DNA of 64,000 nt from Streptomyces sp. NRRL B-3428 (GTDB taxonomy: Bacteria; Actinomycetota; Actinomycetes; Streptomycetales; Streptomycetaceae): positions 1-64,000 of the forward strand of contig JOGW01000020.1 in assembly GCA_000721375.1 (NCBI GenBank), written 5' to 3'. The stretch's first letter is position 1, and every line of letters begins with the position of its first letter. This document shows positions 1 through 8,128 of the stretch, one piece after another. The notes beneath the pieces are model-generated. The model did not search any database, had not been told where the DNA came from, and saw only the letters and a program-made list of their open reading frames with translations. Position numbers and translations under genes: made by a program.

Positions 1-81
1 CTCGGGATAGACAGCGGGACGGATGCGCTCTTCGAGCACACGCTTGAGGCGGGCCTCAACGAGGGCACGGTCGTCATGCAT
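1..81 (-). CDS. alpha-mannosidase, GH38-like (5' end only)
   Basis: Only the first 27 codons are inside the window; the gene runs off the left edge. The start MHDDRALVEARLKRVLEE resembles the N-terminus of Streptomyces GH38 alpha-mannosidases, as I recall them. The ATG at 81 is preceded by a GGAG-type ribosome site, and an alternative ATG lies two codons further in. It begins 30 bases after the aldolase-like gene stops, so it should be the last or a late gene of the leftward mannoside operon. Its expected role is removal of alpha-linked mannose inside the cell. The call rests on a short stretch plus context (a beta-mannosidase in the same operon). Confidence 0.6.
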   Translation of the reverse strand, partial: MHDDRALVEARLKRVLEERIRPAVYPE

Positions 82-111
82 GAGGGGACTCCAACTTCCC
101 GTGGGACAGGA

Positions 112-1176
112 TCACTTGAGCCATGCGTCGAGGTTCTCGGCGACGAAGGCGTCGTCCGTGAGCTCGGGATACGAAGCGACAACCCGGTCCAGTTCCGCCG
201 ACTGCCCCGGCGAGAGTCGTTCGTCCGGGTCGAGGCACCACGTGCCGGCCAGCAGACCTTGGCGGCGGAGGATCTCGTGGATGCCAGGGACGCAGCCCGC
301 GAATCCGTGTGCCGCGTCGAAGACGGAGGCGTTGGCGTCGGTCAGCGCGGGCGCCAGAGGCAGAAGGGCAGACAGAGATGGTGTGCTCGCGTCGGTAGCT
401 GCTCGCACCTGCGTGTGCAGTTCGACGGCGCGGCGGGTCCAGACGGCCCACTGGCCGAGTAGTCCCCCGACGATGCGCCGGGTGACGACTTTCTCGCCGC
501 CCAGGTCGATGCGGTACGGGGTGAGCAGGTCCACGAGGTAGTTGTCGTCGTTGCCGGTGTACAAGGCGATGTCCTCGCCCCGCCCCGAAGCGGCGACGGC
601 GCGCACCACGTCGAAGGTGGCGTAGCGGTCGAAGGCTGCGATCTTGATGGCGACGACGCCAGGGATCTCGGCGAGCCGGCGCCAGTAGGCGTACGACAGC
701 GGGCGGCCGCCGACGTCCGGTTGGAGGTAGAAGCCGATCACGGGCAGGACCTCGGCGACCTTCGCGGTCCGTTCGATGAGCTGGTCCTCGGTCCAGTCGT
801 CCAGGCCGCCCGGGCTGAGGAGGACGGCGTGGTAGCCCAGGCGGACCGCGAGTTCGGCTTCGGCAACGGCCTGCGCCGTGGGCCCGCAGGCGCCGGCGAT
901 CAGCAGGACGGGGCGATCCGCCTCGGTTGTAACGGTGCGGGCAGCCAGTTCCAGGACCGGCGCGAGGAGCGCGACGTCCGGGTCACGGACGGCGAACTGG
1001 GTGGTGTGCACGCCGACTGCGAGCCCGCCCGCTCCGGCGGCCAAGTAGTAGCGCGTCAGAGCGTGTTGCCGTCGCTCGTCCAGGCGGCGTGCCGGTGTCA
1101 GGGCGAGGGGGTGGGCCGGAATCACGCAGCCCTGGTGGAGCAGTTCGGTCAGATCGGCGGACAAAGCGGCGGCCAT
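112..1176 (-). CDS. dihydrodipicolinate synthase/N-acetylneuraminate lyase family protein
   Basis: A 354-residue protein of the DapA/NanA class I aldolase family, slightly longer than the usual 290-310 residues. The Schiff-base lysine is K178 in VVAIKIAAF and the catalytic tyrosine is probably Y150 in GFYLQP. The family cleaves or condenses pyruvate-type keto acids. Being in a sugar operon beside an enolase-superfamily enzyme and a dehydrogenase, it more likely acts on a 2-keto-3-deoxy sugar acid or a related product than in lysine biosynthesis; this is inference. The ATG at 1176 follows an AGGAAGG ribosome site. It lies 42 bases after the dehydrogenase gene and 30 before the alpha-mannosidase. 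Confidence 0.8.
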   Translation of the reverse strand: MAAALSADLTELLHQGCVIPAHPLALTPARRLDERRQHALTRYYLAAGAGGLAVGVHTTQFAVRDPDVALLAPVLELAARTVTTEADRPVLLIAGACGPTAQAVAEAELAVRLGYHAVLLSPGGLDDWTEDQLIERTAKVAEVLPVIGFYLQPDVGGRPLSYAYWRRLAEIPGVVAIKIAAFDRYATFDVVRAVAASGRGEDIALYTGNDDNYLVDLLTPYRIDLGGEKVVTRRIVGGLLGQWAVWTRRAVELHTQVRAATDASTPSLSALLPLAPALTDANASVFDAAHGFAGCVPGIHEILRRQGLLAGTWCLDPDERLSPGQSAELDRVVASYPELTDDAFVAENLDAWLK

Positions 1177-1218
1177 CGGTGCGCCTTCCTCTGGATACTG
1201 GCGTCTGGTGAGTGCCGT

Positions 1219-2286
1219 CTAGTAACTGCCGTCGCGGCGTTCGAACTTGGTGGGCTTGTCCCAGGTGGGCTGTCCGGCCCGGAGCCAGGCGGTGGTCCAG
1301 TCGACCAAGTGGTGCGGGGTCACGGCCGGATAGCCGTACAGCCGGTGGGCGCTTCCCGCGTCGGAGAGCAGGGCCGTGTCGGATTCGCTGCCGGTCAGCC
1401 GGGGCTCGACGCCGAAGCGAGCGCCGAACTCCTGCGCCAGATGGCGCACGGACAAGGTCTCCGGTCCGGCGATGTTGAGCGGGACGGCCGGGTCCGCGGC
1501 CAGGTTGATCGCGCGCAGGGCGACCTCGTTGGCCCAGCCCTGCCAGCAGACGTTCACGTTGCCCGTGCCGAGGTCGCTTTCCTCGCCTGCCAGGACCTTG
1601 CGGGCGATGTCCGTCAGGACTCCGTACCGCGGTTCGACGGCGTAGTTCAGTCTGAGCAGCACGGTGGGGGTGCCGTGGGCGGCCGCCCAGTGCTCCAGTA
1701 CGCGTTCACGTCCGAGGCAGGACATGGCGTATTCGCCGACCGGTCCGGGCGCAACGGCCTCGCTCGCCCCGCCCGAGGTGACGGGCACGTACGGATAGAC
1801 GTTGCCGGTGGAGAAGGCGGCGATCCTGGCGTCGCGGTAGCGGTGCGCGATCCGGCCGGGCAGATAGCTGTTGACCATCCAGGTGAAGGCCTCGTTGCCG
1901 TGGGAGCCGAACTTGGTGCCCACCGCGTACACGACAGCACCCGCGTCCGGCAGACCGGCCAGCTGCTCCTCGTCGGTGACGTCGGCGCGGATCACATCGA
2001 TGCCGTCGGCCTCCAGGCGGCGGGCGACCTGGCCGTCGCCGAACCGCGAGACGGCGAACACCCGCTTGTCCAGGCCGCCCGCCAGTACGGCGCGACGGGC
2101 GAGCCGGGCCAGGCTGGGGCCCATCTTGCCGCCGGCGCCGAGCAGGACGAGGTCGCCGTCCCAGCGGCCCAGGTCCTCGATCAGTGCGGGTGAAGGGGTG
2201 CTGAGAAGTTCTTCCAGCTCCTTCTCGTCGGCGGGGCCGGGCAGGCCGTCCCGGTATGTGGCCAGGCGGGTGGTGAGGGTGGTCAT
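1219..2286 (-). CDS. NAD(P)-dependent oxidoreductase, extended-SDR/epimerase family
   Basis: A 355-residue protein with a Rossmann glycine motif LGAGGKMG at about residues 49-56. Typical extended-SDR features follow, with an active-site-like segment GEYAMSCLGRE where the classical YxxxK lysine is replaced by cysteine. The change may belong to this subfamily, or the enzyme may be an atypical dehydrogenase/epimerase. ATG at 2286 was chosen because it overlaps the stop of the enolase-family gene as ATGA; the open frame extends further upstream, but that part is the neighbour read out of frame. In the mannoside operon it probably oxidises or epimerises the imported sugar or its acid. The substrate is unknown. 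Confidence 0.75.
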   Translation of the reverse strand: MTTLTTRLATYRDGLPGPADEKELEELLSTPSPALIEDLGRWDGDLVLLGAGGKMGPSLARLARRAVLAGGLDKRVFAVSRFGDGQVARRLEADGIDVIRADVTDEEQLAGLPDAGAVVYAVGTKFGSHGNEAFTWMVNSYLPGRIAHRYRDARIAAFSTGNVYPYVPVTSGGASEAVAPGPVGEYAMSCLGRERVLEHWAAAHGTPTVLLRLNYAVEPRYGVLTDIARKVLAGEESDLGTGNVNVCWQGWANEVALRAINLAADPAVPLNIAGPETLSVRHLAQEFGARFGVEPRLTGSESDTALLSDAGSAHRLYGYPAVTPHHLVDWTTAWLRAGQPTWDKPTKFERRDGSY

Positions 2287-3623
2287 CGCACTCCTTCCGC
2301 GGGGAGTTCCGCGAGGTCGAAAGCGCCGTCCCGCACCGGGAGCAAGGGTCCGGCCTCCGGCGCGTACTGGCGGCTGTTGGCCTCCAGGCAGGGCACGCTG
2401 CACTCCAGCCATGAGGCCAGCGCCGCCTGGTGGGTGAGGGCCGCACCGACGCAGGTCAGGTCGGCCATCGCGGCGAATCTTCCGTGGCGGCGGGCCCAGC
2501 TGTAGGCGAGCAGGGCCTGGGTCTGGCCTCCGCGTCCGGTCTTCACGGCGACGCCGGACCAGCCGTGGGCCGCGAGGGAGTCCAGGTCACGGGCGTCCAC
2601 GCAGCCCTCGTCGACGACCAGCGGCAGCCGCACGGCGGTGCCGGCCAGGTGTGCGGCGGCCGGGTCCGCCTGCCGTGCGACGGGCTGCTCGGCGTACACC
2701 ACGGCCTCCTCTACGACCGGCTCCAACTGATCGAGCACTGCGGCGAGTTGGGACGCGTCCGAGTAGGCCTCGTTGGGGTCGACCGTCAGCCGCACCGGCG
2801 GCGCGCCTGCGGGCAGTGCCGCCGTGGCGACGGTGTGGACATCGGTGATGCGCCGGGCGTCCTCGCGCGGGTCCGCTCCCACCAGCTTGATCTTGAACCA
2901 GTGGGAGCCGTCCTGGCGCACCCACTCGGTCAGCGGTACGTGGCCGGTCGAGGCGTCCGACGCGGTCAGCGGATCCGCGCCGCCCACCACGTGCAGCACC
3001 GGCAGCCGCCGCCGTGGACGCGGGCGCAGGAAGTCGCCGATATGGCGCCCGTCGAACGCAGGACCGAGCTGGGCGCCGAGGTCGCTGCCGAGATGGTCCG
3101 CGGTGTACAGCTCGTAGGCGGGGCGGCCGATCGCGCGGGACCAGGCGTCGTGCAGGGCGATGTCGGCGGCGGCGAGGCAGACCTGGCCGGCCAGCAGGGG
3201 TATCTCCTCCACGAGGCCGAGCGCACGCCGGACTTCGGAGAGAAGGCCGGGAACGGCGTCGTGCAGCAGCACGCCGAGCCGGACGGGGTCGGCCGGCTCG
3301 GGCAGTTCCGACAGGAGTGCCGTGATGCGCCGGGTGATCTCGCGCATGACCGCTTCCCGGTCCCGAGGGCCGTGCTCCTGCGGGTGGGGCGGTGTCTTGT
3401 ACGCCCACGGGTGGGACAGCTGCACCGTCCCCAGTCCGCGGGCGACTTGTCCGGCCCGGTTCTCGACGACGACTTCGACCGCCGCCTCGGTCACGTGGGT
3501 GATGGGTCCGGAGCTCAGCACCAGCGGCGTGGTGTAGCGCACCGGCCGGTACGTCACTTCGCTGCCGAGCACCTTGATGTCGGACGGACGTGCCGTCGCG
3601 AGCGTGCGGCTACTCGTCGCCAC
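2283..3623 (-). CDS. enolase superfamily (mandelate racemase/muconate lactonizing enzyme) protein
   Basis: A 446-residue protein with the KxK signature of the superfamily, HWFKIKL, with lysines at about 244 and 246. Metal-ligand-like segments follow in the right order: VDPNEAY, YAEQPV and VVDEGC, then a lysine in VAVKTGRGG. Enzymes of this family abstract a proton alpha to a carboxylate, commonly dehydrating sugar acids. Combined with the aldolase-like and dehydrogenase genes, this suggests a sugar-acid route. The start is GTG 3623, with GGAGG upstream. It overlaps the last 14 bases of the beta-mannosidase, so the two are translationally coupled. Dehydratase versus epimerase cannot be decided from sequence. 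Confidence 0.8.
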   Translation of the reverse strand: MATSSRTLATARPSDIKVLGSEVTYRPVRYTTPLVLSSGPITHVTEAAVEVVVENRAGQVARGLGTVQLSHPWAYKTPPHPQEHGPRDREAVMREITRRITALLSELPEPADPVRLGVLLHDAVPGLLSEVRRALGLVEEIPLLAGQVCLAAADIALHDAWSRAIGRPAYELYTADHLGSDLGAQLGPAFDGRHIGDFLRPRPRRRLPVLHVVGGADPLTASDASTGHVPLTEWVRQDGSHWFKIKLVGADPREDARRITDVHTVATAALPAGAPPVRLTVDPNEAYSDASQLAAVLDQLEPVVEEAVVYAEQPVARQADPAAAHLAGTAVRLPLVVDEGCVDARDLDSLAAHGWSGVAVKTGRGGQTQALLAYSWARRHGRFAAMADLTCVGAALTHQAALASWLECSVPCLEANSRQYAPEAGPLLPVRDGAFDLAELPAEGVR

Positions 3624-6090
3624 GGTGGCCTCCTCGTACGTGCAGATCGTTGACGCAGCGCAGGACCGGCGGCCGGGTGAGGTCGGCGGTGTCGAGACTC
3701 TGTTCCGTACGGACGTGGAGGGTGACGCTCTCGCCCGGCAGGAGCGTGGTGAGCATGTCGTCGACCTGCGCGTCCTCGGCCAACCGGTCCGGGAAGAGCG
3801 CCAGATCGCGCAGCAGGACCCGCGCATGCACGGTCACGTCGTATCCCCCGTCCACCTGCTTCACCTCCGTGGCGAAGTCCGCGGGTGGATAGGGGATGTC
3901 GCGGTCCTCGGCGAAGAACCACACGGCCCGGTCCTCCCCCGTGTCGGCGATCAGCAGTTCAGCTCGGGGATCGTCGGCGGCCGAGCAGTCGGCGGGCAGG
4001 TCCAGGCGCACGGTGCCGCGCGGTGGCACGGTCACGGTGAGCTCGGCGCGCGCACGGATCGCGCCGTCGAGAAGCCGGCGGGAGACGGCGACCGTCGTAC
4101 GCCAGGGTGCGTCGGTGTCGTTGTCGGCAATCAGCGCGAGGGAGCCTTCGTCGCCGGGCTGGATGGTCAGGAGCCGGTCGCGGAACACCTTGCGCAACGC
4201 ATACCAGGCGGGTTTGGGCCGGCCCGCGGAGTCCACCAGCGACCAGGAGACGGCAGGCCAGCAGTCGTTGAGCTGCCACCAGAGCACTCCGGCGCACACC
4301 GGCTTCAGGGCACGGAAGTGCTCGATGGCGACGGTGAGGGCACGGGCTTGGTTGAGTTGGGTCGCATAGTGCCAGTCGTCGAAGCCGACCACGTCGGGAA
4401 GGTGTGCGGCGAGCCCGGCGGCCAGCTTCGCGTCGCCGTTCTCCGCCTTCTGATGCGCCGCGAACTCGGGCGCCGCTGCGTCCAGCGGTCCGGTGACGGC
4501 GGCCGCCAGCGTGCGGTGGGTGGCGGGGGCCTGGTAGCCGAACTCGGCGGCGAAGCGGGGCCGCCAGGTGCGGTAGTGGGTGTAGTCGTGGGTGTTCCAT
4601 ACGTCCCAGATGTGGCTGGTGCCGTGTGCTGGGTCGTTGGGGTGCAGGTCGGGGCTGCCGGAGTAGGGGCTGCCCGGCCAGTACGGCCGCGTGGGGTCGA
4701 GTTCGGCGACTAGGTCCGGCAGGAGCCGGTGGTAGTAGCCGGCGCCCCAGGTACGGCCCGCCAGGTCGTCCTGCCAGCCCCAGTCGGCGTGGCCCCAGAT
4801 GTTCTCGTTGTTGCCGATCCACAGAGTCAGACTCGGGTGCGGCAGCAGGCGCGTGAGGTGTTCGCGGGCCTCGGCCTCCACTTCGGCGGCGAGCGGCGGT
4901 TCCTCGGGGTAGGCGGCGCAGGCGAACAGGAAGTCCTGGCTCACCATGAGTCCGAGTTCGTCGCAGAGGTCGTAGAAGTCCTCGGACTCGTAGCGGCCGC
5001 CGCCCCAGACCCGCACCGCGTTGACGCCCGCCGCGCAGGCCTGTCGCAGGCGCTCGGCGTACCGGGCGCGGGTGACGCGGTGGGGGAAGCAGTCGTCGGG
5101 GATCCAGTTGACACCGCGCAGGAAGATCGGCTTTCCGTTGACGCGCAGCTGGAACGGGGTGCCGTGCTCGTCGGGCCGGCAGTCGAGGTCGACGGTGCGA
5201 AACGCGATGCGCCGGCGCCAGGCGTCGCACTCGGTGCCGTCGGCCGAACGTACGGAGACGTTCAGCCAGTACAGATGCTGCCCGCCGCCCTGGCCGCGGG
5301 GCCACCACAGGCGGGGGTCCGGCACGCGGAGCCTGAGGTCCGCCCGGTCCGCGCCGGATTCCACCACGACAGTGGCCGATGCCTGGAGCACTCCTTCGAC
5401 GGAGGCCACCACGGTCACCGGCGCCGCATCCGTCCGCTCGATCTCCAGGCGCAGGTCGACCAGGCCCTCACCGGTGTCCTCGGCCACGGTCGCGTAAGGA
5501 CGCACATCGGCCAGCCGGGCGCCCTGCCAGGTGTGCAGCTCCACGGGTTGCCAGAGTCCGGCCGTGACCAGCGCAGGGCCCCAGTCCCAGCCGAAGTTGC
5601 AGGCCATCTTGCGCAGGAACTGGTACGGCGCCGCATAGGCTCCGGGCCGCTCCCCCAGGGTCGTACGCATGGCTTCGGCATGACGAACGGGCGAATCGAA
5701 GCGCACCGTCAGTTCGTTGCCGCTCGGACGCAGCAGCTGCTCGACCGGCAGCCGGTACGTGCGGTGCATGTTGGCGGTCCGGGCGAGCTCGACTCCGTTC
5801 AGGGTGACGGTGGCGACCGTGTCCAGGCCGTGGAAAACCAGATCCGCCCGTACGGGCCCCGAGGTTGCAGCCGCATCGGGGTCCTCGGCGTCGAAGCAGG
5901 TGCGGTAGAGCCAGGTCTGTTCACCGATCCAGGTGAGGTCCGCCTCGTTGGCGTCGGCGTAAGGATCGGCGATGAGTCCTGCGGAAAGCAGATCGGTGTG
6001 CACGCTTCCGGGAACGGTCGCGGGGACGTCGGTGATGTCGACCGGAGTGGGCGTGAGGGCCGTGAGCGTCCAGCCATCGTGCAGGATCAA
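3610..6090 (-). CDS. beta-mannosidase, glycoside hydrolase family 2
   Basis: An 826-residue GH2 enzyme that releases mannose from the non-reducing end of beta-mannosides. There is no signal peptide, so it is expected to act in the cytoplasm on imported oligosaccharides. The acid/base glutamate is E429 in GNNENIWG and the nucleophile is probably E516 in AEFGYQ. The N-terminal jelly-roll (PATVPGSVHTDLL) and the segment FLRGVNWIPDD are typical of GH2 mannosidases. The start is a TTG at 6090 with a GGGAGAA ribosome site five bases upstream; no better start is visible. It lies 57 bases after the second permease and overlaps the enolase-family gene. Confidence 0.92.
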   Translation of the reverse strand: MILHDGWTLTALTPTPVDITDVPATVPGSVHTDLLSAGLIADPYADANEADLTWIGEQTWLYRTCFDAEDPDAAATSGPVRADLVFHGLDTVATVTLNGVELARTANMHRTYRLPVEQLLRPSGNELTVRFDSPVRHAEAMRTTLGERPGAYAAPYQFLRKMACNFGWDWGPALVTAGLWQPVELHTWQGARLADVRPYATVAEDTGEGLVDLRLEIERTDAAPVTVVASVEGVLQASATVVVESGADRADLRLRVPDPRLWWPRGQGGGQHLYWLNVSVRSADGTECDAWRRRIAFRTVDLDCRPDEHGTPFQLRVNGKPIFLRGVNWIPDDCFPHRVTRARYAERLRQACAAGVNAVRVWGGGRYESEDFYDLCDELGLMVSQDFLFACAAYPEEPPLAAEVEAEAREHLTRLLPHPSLTLWIGNNENIWGHADWGWQDDLAGRTWGAGYYHRLLPDLVAELDPTRPYWPGSPYSGSPDLHPNDPAHGTSHIWDVWNTHDYTHYRTWRPRFAAEFGYQAPATHRTLAAAVTGPLDAAAPEFAAHQKAENGDAKLAAGLAAHLPDVVGFDDWHYATQLNQARALTVAIEHFRALKPVCAGVLWWQLNDCWPAVSWSLVDSAGRPKPAWYALRKVFRDRLLTIQPGDEGSLALIADNDTDAPWRTTVAVSRRLLDGAIRARAELTVTVPPRGTVRLDLPADCSAADDPRAELLIADTGEDRAVWFFAEDRDIPYPPADFATEVKQVDGGYDVTVHARVLLRDLALFPDRLAEDAQVDDMLTTLLPGESVTLHVRTEQSLDTADLTRPPVLRCVNDLHVRGGHRGDE

Positions 6091-6147
6091 CGGTTCTCCC
6101 GTTCAAGACGCGGGGTGGCGGCATTCGTTGTGGCGGGGTGGCGGGGG

Positions 6148-7074
6148 TCAGCCCTTGAGACCGGTGAGGGCGATGCCGCGCGTGAAGTGGCGCTGGAAGA
6201 TGAAGAAGAACAGCACGGTCGGGATGGTCGTGAGCAGCGAGCCCGCCATCACGATCCCGATGGACTGCGGGTTGAGGTCCTGGTTGGAGTTGAGGCGGGC
6301 GAGCGCGACCGGGAGCGTCGCCATGGCGTCAGTCTGCGAAATGATCAGCGGCCACAGGAAGTTGTTCCATTCGCCGATCACCACGAAGACCGCCATCGCG
6401 GCGAGCGCGGGGCGAAGGAGCGGCATGACCACGCTCCACCAGATGCGCCAGTCCCCTGCACCGTCCACCTTCGCGGCCTGGCAGAGCTCGTCGGGGATGG
6501 ACCGCATGTACTGGACCAGGAAGAACACCACGAAGGCCTTCGGCAGCGCCGGGATGATGTACGCCTGGTAGCTGTCCAGCCAGCCGAGGTTGCGCACGAT
6601 CAGGAAGTTCGGGATCAGCGCCACCTGCCAGGGGATCATCATCGACGCCACCACGACCAGGAAGATCGCCTGGCGACCGGGCAGTTTGGTCTTGGTCAGG
6701 GCGTAGGCGGCCAGCGACGCCAGCAGCAGGGTGCCGGCGGCCACCACGGTGGTAATCAGCACACTGTTGCCGAAGAACCGCCAAAAGCCCAGGTCGATGG
6801 TGGGAAAGCTCTCCAACAGGCCCGGCGCACCGGAGATGTTCTCGGTCGTGGGGCTCTCGGGAACGAGCGTGGGCTGGTACCGCATCAGCTCGGAGGCCGG
6901 TTTGAAGGCGCCGGTGACCATCCAGTAGAAGGGCACCAGCATCGGGACGGCGAGCAGGTAGAACGGCAGCCGGACCAGGAACCTCCACGGCGACCTGCGT
7001 CGCGGGGCCGGTCGCGGGACCGGGTCGCTCGGCGGGGACTGCACAGGGGGTGCGGGGGCTTGGAGGGTTGTCAT
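6148..7074 (-). CDS. carbohydrate ABC transporter permease, MalG type
   Basis: A 308-residue inner-membrane permease of the CUT1 sugar-transport family with about six membrane segments. The EAA-type loop that contacts the ATPase reads CQAAKVDGAGDWRIWWSVVMPLL. The segment EWNNFLWPLIIS is characteristic of MalG-like subunits. Its ATG overlaps the stop of the first permease gene as ATGA. No ATPase gene is present in the operon; in Streptomyces such transporters commonly share the MsiK ATPase encoded elsewhere, which is the likely case here. Confidence 0.93.
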   Translation of the reverse strand: MTTLQAPAPPVQSPPSDPVPRPAPRRRSPWRFLVRLPFYLLAVPMLVPFYWMVTGAFKPASELMRYQPTLVPESPTTENISGAPGLLESFPTIDLGFWRFFGNSVLITTVVAAGTLLLASLAAYALTKTKLPGRQAIFLVVVASMMIPWQVALIPNFLIVRNLGWLDSYQAYIIPALPKAFVVFFLVQYMRSIPDELCQAAKVDGAGDWRIWWSVVMPLLRPALAAMAVFVVIGEWNNFLWPLIISQTDAMATLPVALARLNSNQDLNPQSIGIVMAGSLLTTIPTVLFFFIFQRHFTRGIALTGLKG

Positions 7075-8018
7075 CGCTGCTCCTCATCGGCCGAACGAGA
7101 CAGCCGCAGCTGCAGCATGCTGACCACGAAGATGATCACGAACAGGGCGAGGGCGACGGCCGAGGCATAGCCGAGCTGGAACTTGTTGAACCCCATGTCG
7201 TACAGGTACGGGACGATGAGCAGGCCGCTGTCCTGTACGCCCCCGATCGAGGTGCCGTGGAACATCACGTACACCACCTCGAAGGTCTGGAAGGCGGCGA
7301 TCAGGCTGGTGATGACGACGTAGCCGGTGACCGGCCGCAGCTGCGGCACCGTGATGTGGCGGAAGCGCTGCCAGGCGTTCGCGCCGTCGACGCGCGCCGC
7401 CTCGTAGTAGGCCTCGGGGATCGCGTTGAGCCCGGCCACGAAGATCACCATCTGGTAGCCGACCGCGCCCCACACCCAGATCACCACCATCACAGGGATG
7501 GTGAGTGACGGTGAGGCGAGCCAGCGGGTGGGCTCCACGCCGATCCAGCCGGCCACGGTGTTGGCCAGTCCGGAGGTGTCGTTGGCGAAGATCCACCGCC
7601 AGGTCAGCATGGCCGCGATGGAGGAAGTAACCGACGGGAGGAAGAACACGGTGCGCATCACGCGGTCGCTGAGGCGCTGCCCGCGAAACGCCATCGCCAG
7701 GACGAGGGCCAGCGCGGTGGTGATGGTCACCGAAGCGGCCACCAGGACCGCGGTGTTGGTCATCGCGTGCCGGAAGCGCTCTTCGGACAGCATGTGCGTG
7801 AAGTTCTCGAGGCCCACGAAACGCGGCGGGTTGATGCCGTTGGCGTCGGTGAGCGACAGATACAGCGACTGGACCAGCGGCCAGGCGACGAAGACGCCGA
7901 ACACCACGATGAACGGGGCCAGCATCAGCAGGCCGGCACCATGGCGGTCACGCCGTCCGGGACGTGCGCGCGCCTTCTGTACGCGGGTGGGGGTCGAGAG
8001 CGAGGTGGTGCTGGACAC
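7071..8018 (-). CDS. carbohydrate ABC transporter permease, MalF type
   Basis: A 315-residue CUT1-family permease, partner of the following MalG-type subunit. After a basic N-terminus the first membrane helix starts around LLMLAPFIVVFGVFVAWP. The EAA loop is EAARVDGANAWQRFRHITVPQL. GTG 8018 was chosen because GGGGAGG lies just upstream; an ATG about 13 codons earlier lacks such a site. The gene is separated from the binding-protein gene by 110 bases holding a strong hairpin, which may set the ratio of binding protein to permease. Confidence 0.92.
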   Translation of the reverse strand: MSSTTSLSTPTRVQKARARPGRRDRHGAGLLMLAPFIVVFGVFVAWPLVQSLYLSLTDANGINPPRFVGLENFTHMLSEERFRHAMTNTAVLVAASVTITTALALVLAMAFRGQRLSDRVMRTVFFLPSVTSSIAAMLTWRWIFANDTSGLANTVAGWIGVEPTRWLASPSLTIPVMVVIWVWGAVGYQMVIFVAGLNAIPEAYYEAARVDGANAWQRFRHITVPQLRPVTGYVVITSLIAAFQTFEVVYVMFHGTSIGGVQDSGLLIVPYLYDMGFNKFQLGYASAVALALFVIIFVVSMLQLRLSRSADEEQR

Positions 8019-8078
8019 GGTGCCTCCCCGTGAGTTCCCGTACGGGCCGCGGCCCAAGGGGGTGGAGTGAGGTTGGGG

Positions 8079-8123
8079 TGGGGTCCCCGCACCGGTTCGT
8101 CAGGTCACGGTGCGGGAACCCCA
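8079..8123 (-). promoter_or_regulatory. intercistronic stem-loop after the binding-protein gene
   Basis: Inverted arms at 8079-8094 and 8108-8123 pair at 15 of 16 positions around a 13-base loop. The hairpin begins a few bases after the stop codon of the sugar-binding protein and before the permease genes. Hairpins here usually stabilise the upstream mRNA or partly stop transcription, so that binding protein exceeds permease; which applies is inference. No U-tract follows on the minus strand. Confidence 0.7.
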
Positions 8124-8128
8124 CGTCG

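Noticed and set aside
721..2193. Long open frame (490 codons) on the plus strand opposite the dehydrogenase and aldolase genes
   Set aside because: It is antisense to well-identified genes, has low-complexity Gly/Val/Gln/Arg composition and no ribosome site.
4729..7170. 813-codon open frame on the plus strand
   Set aside because: It runs antisense through the beta-mannosidase and permease genes and encodes H/R/G/E-rich sequence with no domain; a product of high GC content.
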